A stretch of 64,000 nt of DNA from Paramecium octaurelia (lineage: Eukaryota > Ciliophora > Oligohymenophorea > Peniculida > Parameciidae), in contig CAJJDP010000009.1 in NCBI GenBank assembly GCA_905182995.1, positions 102,365 to 166,364 of the forward strand. Direction: 5' to 3'. Below the pieces are notes generated by a model. That model saw only the letters and a program-made list of their open reading frames with translations. It did not search any database and was not told the origin of the DNA. Position numbers and translations under genes: made by a program. Shown in pieces: positions 61,901 through 64,000 of this stretch; the first letter of the stretch is position 1; every line of letters begins with the position of its first letter.

Positions 61901-63931
61901 ATGTTCTAAACCCGCCCTCATTTACCTTCTTATGCCACATCCTAGTCTGCATATAGGACGCATTGTAATTATATTCAAAATAAATCAGTTCATAATAAAA
62001 CAGGAAGTGAAACAAGGAAAGCAATTGATCACTATTCCTATGCCATTAATGAGGAAATAGGGAGAGGATTTAGCAGTAGAGTCTATAAGGGGAGAGATGA
62101 AAACACAACAGAAAATGTGGCTGTTAAAGTAACATAATGACTTAAATTTCAGGTGATTGATATGAAGATGGTGAAGCAATCAATTCATTCCCAGCTATTA
62201 AAAAATGAGATCAATGCACTCAAGGCTTTCAATCACAAAAATATTATGAAACTCTATGATGTATTTTAAACCTAAAATAATACATATATCATCACAGAAT
62301 TTTGCGACTCGGTATTGTCTCATATAATATTCAGGGCGATCTCAATAATTACATCAAGAAGAAAGGAAGAATAGATGAATCTGAAGCTATACGAATATTG
62401 CAAGCAGTTGTTAGTGCATTAAATGAAATGAACAAGAAAGGTTATATCCATAGAGATATAAAACCAGCTAACATTTTACTCAACGACAAGCAACCAAAAT
62501 TAGCTGATTTTGGATTTGCAGTCCCTGCCTATGAAGCTAGAATCCAAGGCCGAAACTTTAATGTAGGAACTCCTTTATATATGTCTCCTTAAGCTTTAAG
62601 ATAGTAAGGACACACTGAAAAAGGAGATGTTTGGGCTATTGGTATTGTATTTTTTGAAATGCTATATGGTAATGCATTATTTATATAGTGATAGGCAGAA
62701 CACCATATAATGCATCTTCTGAAGCAGCTCTAATTTCCAACATTTAGCATTAATAATTGGTTCTACCTTCTTCACCCATGGTTTCTGATGAATCAAAGGA
62801 TTTCATTCGTAAATGTTTACAGGTAGATGAATTTAAGAGATGGCGAGTTAAGGATATGACAGAACATACTATTATGCAATCAAGAAATTTAAGTCCTATC
62901 GAACAAAGAAAACCCTTAAAAGAAATTCAAAATATCACTTTGCCAACTGAAAACTCTTAAGTAAAGAAAATTCAAAGAAGTTAAAGTTAGAACATCAAAG
63001 ATAATGCAATTAGAGATTTCAAACCTCAATAGATAGAAGAGAAGCGCAAATTACATGAGGAAAATTAAAAAAAGCTAGAAGCATAAATATAACGATCCTC
63101 TAGCTAAAATTAATTACTTCTACCTTAAAAAATAGTTAAAACCAATGCTTTTGAAGAATAGGTGCAACCTACTCCACCTTTAATGAAATAAAAATCTATA
63201 ACTCTAGAGTTTAAATAAAATAATGAGATTCTATTCTGTTAAATCAATTTCTGTCGTTTCCTTTATAAATTTTCATAACATTTGGCAACCTTAAAGGTAT
63301 TTCCAACTGAAATTAGGGACAAATTGTTATTTTTAATGGGTAAAAATATGGCAATTAAAATAAATAAGTTATCTACAATCTTAGACAAAGAGAACAAAGT
63401 AGAAAATATATTTTATTTGAATGATTTTGATAACTACAGAAAGAGTGAATCATATAAAAGATTCTGTTAAGCAATTTCTGAATATCAATAGAAGTATTTG
63501 AGACATTTTGACAAAACCTTAAAATTAGCCAATAAAAATAGTAAATTATTTGATAATTCAAACTAGATTTCCAAAAAGATTTAATAATTGGAGTGCTATG
63601 CAATAATCATTTACTTGAATCAGATTCCTTTTACAAGACAGCCCTATAATATTTAAGATTGAGTATAACAGAAATCAAATAGAATTTCTAATTTATTAAA
63701 TTTGACAAGCTAGAACAACTCTTACCAGAAGATGTAATTGTTTAAATTTATAAATAGTTATAAATGCATGCATTTATCTTTCAAGGGTTAATGGGATATT
63801 AAGATCTGATACAGAAAGTGTTAGACTATCCAGTAGATTATAAATAGTTTTAAAAAGTTTCCCAACCTGAGCTTTATATAGAAAGAAAACCAGGATCTAT
63901 TAGTTATAGTTAATTAGAACAATTAATGTGA
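61901..63931 (+). CDS. ULK/ATG1-type Ser/Thr protein kinase
   Basis: Four introns (24, 23, 20 and 26 nt) give 645 residues. The kinase domain is complete: GRGFSSRVYKG, VAVK with Lys76, HRDIKPANIL with Asp170, DFGFAV with Asp187, GTPLYMSPQALRQ and DVWAIGIVFFEML. In the usual APE position the Glu is replaced by Gln215 (SPQ). A K/Q-rich linker and a helical C-terminal region (NIFYLNDFDNYRKSESYKRF, LIIGVLCNNHLLESDSFYK, LPEDVIVQIYKQLQMH) follow, similar to the tail of the pseudokinase at 50 kb. ULK kinases regulate autophagy and, in protists, cilia. The 20-nt intron is among the shortest in the window. Confidence 0.88.
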
Positions 63932-64000
63932 TATCACTAAGTAGATATAAAATGTTATATATCAATCAAATTTTTAATGGTAGGATCACTATCAAAATAC

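Overview
The window reads as a ciliate macronuclear chromosome segment, most likely Paramecium (inference). UAA and UAG sit inside long conserved genes at glutamine positions and UGA is the only stop. Nearly every gene carries tiny introns of about 20 to 34 nt (GTA...TAG type). Intergenic spacers are often under 150 nt, and the sequence is very AT-rich with poly-glutamine tracts spelled by TAA. With the standard code almost every real gene looks broken, so the models here were read by eye with UAA/UAG = Gln and short introns. For most models total exon length is a multiple of three.

Layout. 1-6.8 kb: a calponin-homology protein running off the left edge, a DERPI-repeat protein, a pseudokinase-like gene and two coiled-coil genes. 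6.8-14.2 kb: two SUMO-protease-like (Ulp1/C48) genes, the second fused to MORN repeats, with three unknown genes between. 14.3-18 kb: PKA regulatory subunit, an unknown gene and CFAP36. 18-28.5 kb: ribosomal eL34, a C2H2 zinc finger, a mitochondrial carrier, radial spoke RSPH4/6, a PSTAIRE CDK and DPY30. 28.6-38 kb: a large helical protein, several unknowns, RuvB-like 1, a SHIPPO-repeat protein, an ankyrin-bromodomain protein and Ubc13. 38-48 kb: two related coiled-coil proteins around an outer-dynein-arm docking subunit (ODAD1/CCDC63 type), a scaffold gap flanked by duplicated sequence, and the PP2A scaffold subunit. 48-64 kb: a candidate PP1-docking protein, an ULK-like pseudokinase, a Cys-rich surface protein, uL16, an SCP-type phosphatase, a secreted M16 metalloprotease, a WBP4-like splicing factor and an ULK/ATG1-type kinase.

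Cilia genes (CFAP36, RSPH4/6, ODA docking subunit, SHIPPO, probably DPY30) recur, as expected for a ciliate. Signalling and protein-modification genes (PKA-R, CDK, PP2A-A, ULK, SCP, Ubc13, two C48 proteases) are also frequent. Neighbours are not operons: strands alternate and introns are gene-specific. The most unusual points are the MORN-C48 fusion and its nearby C48 relative, the two genes sharing an ULK-like C-terminal region, the SILK+RVxF protein, the ankyrin-bromodomain fusion, two coding frames interrupted by a single in-frame TGA, and the duplicated sequence across the gap.
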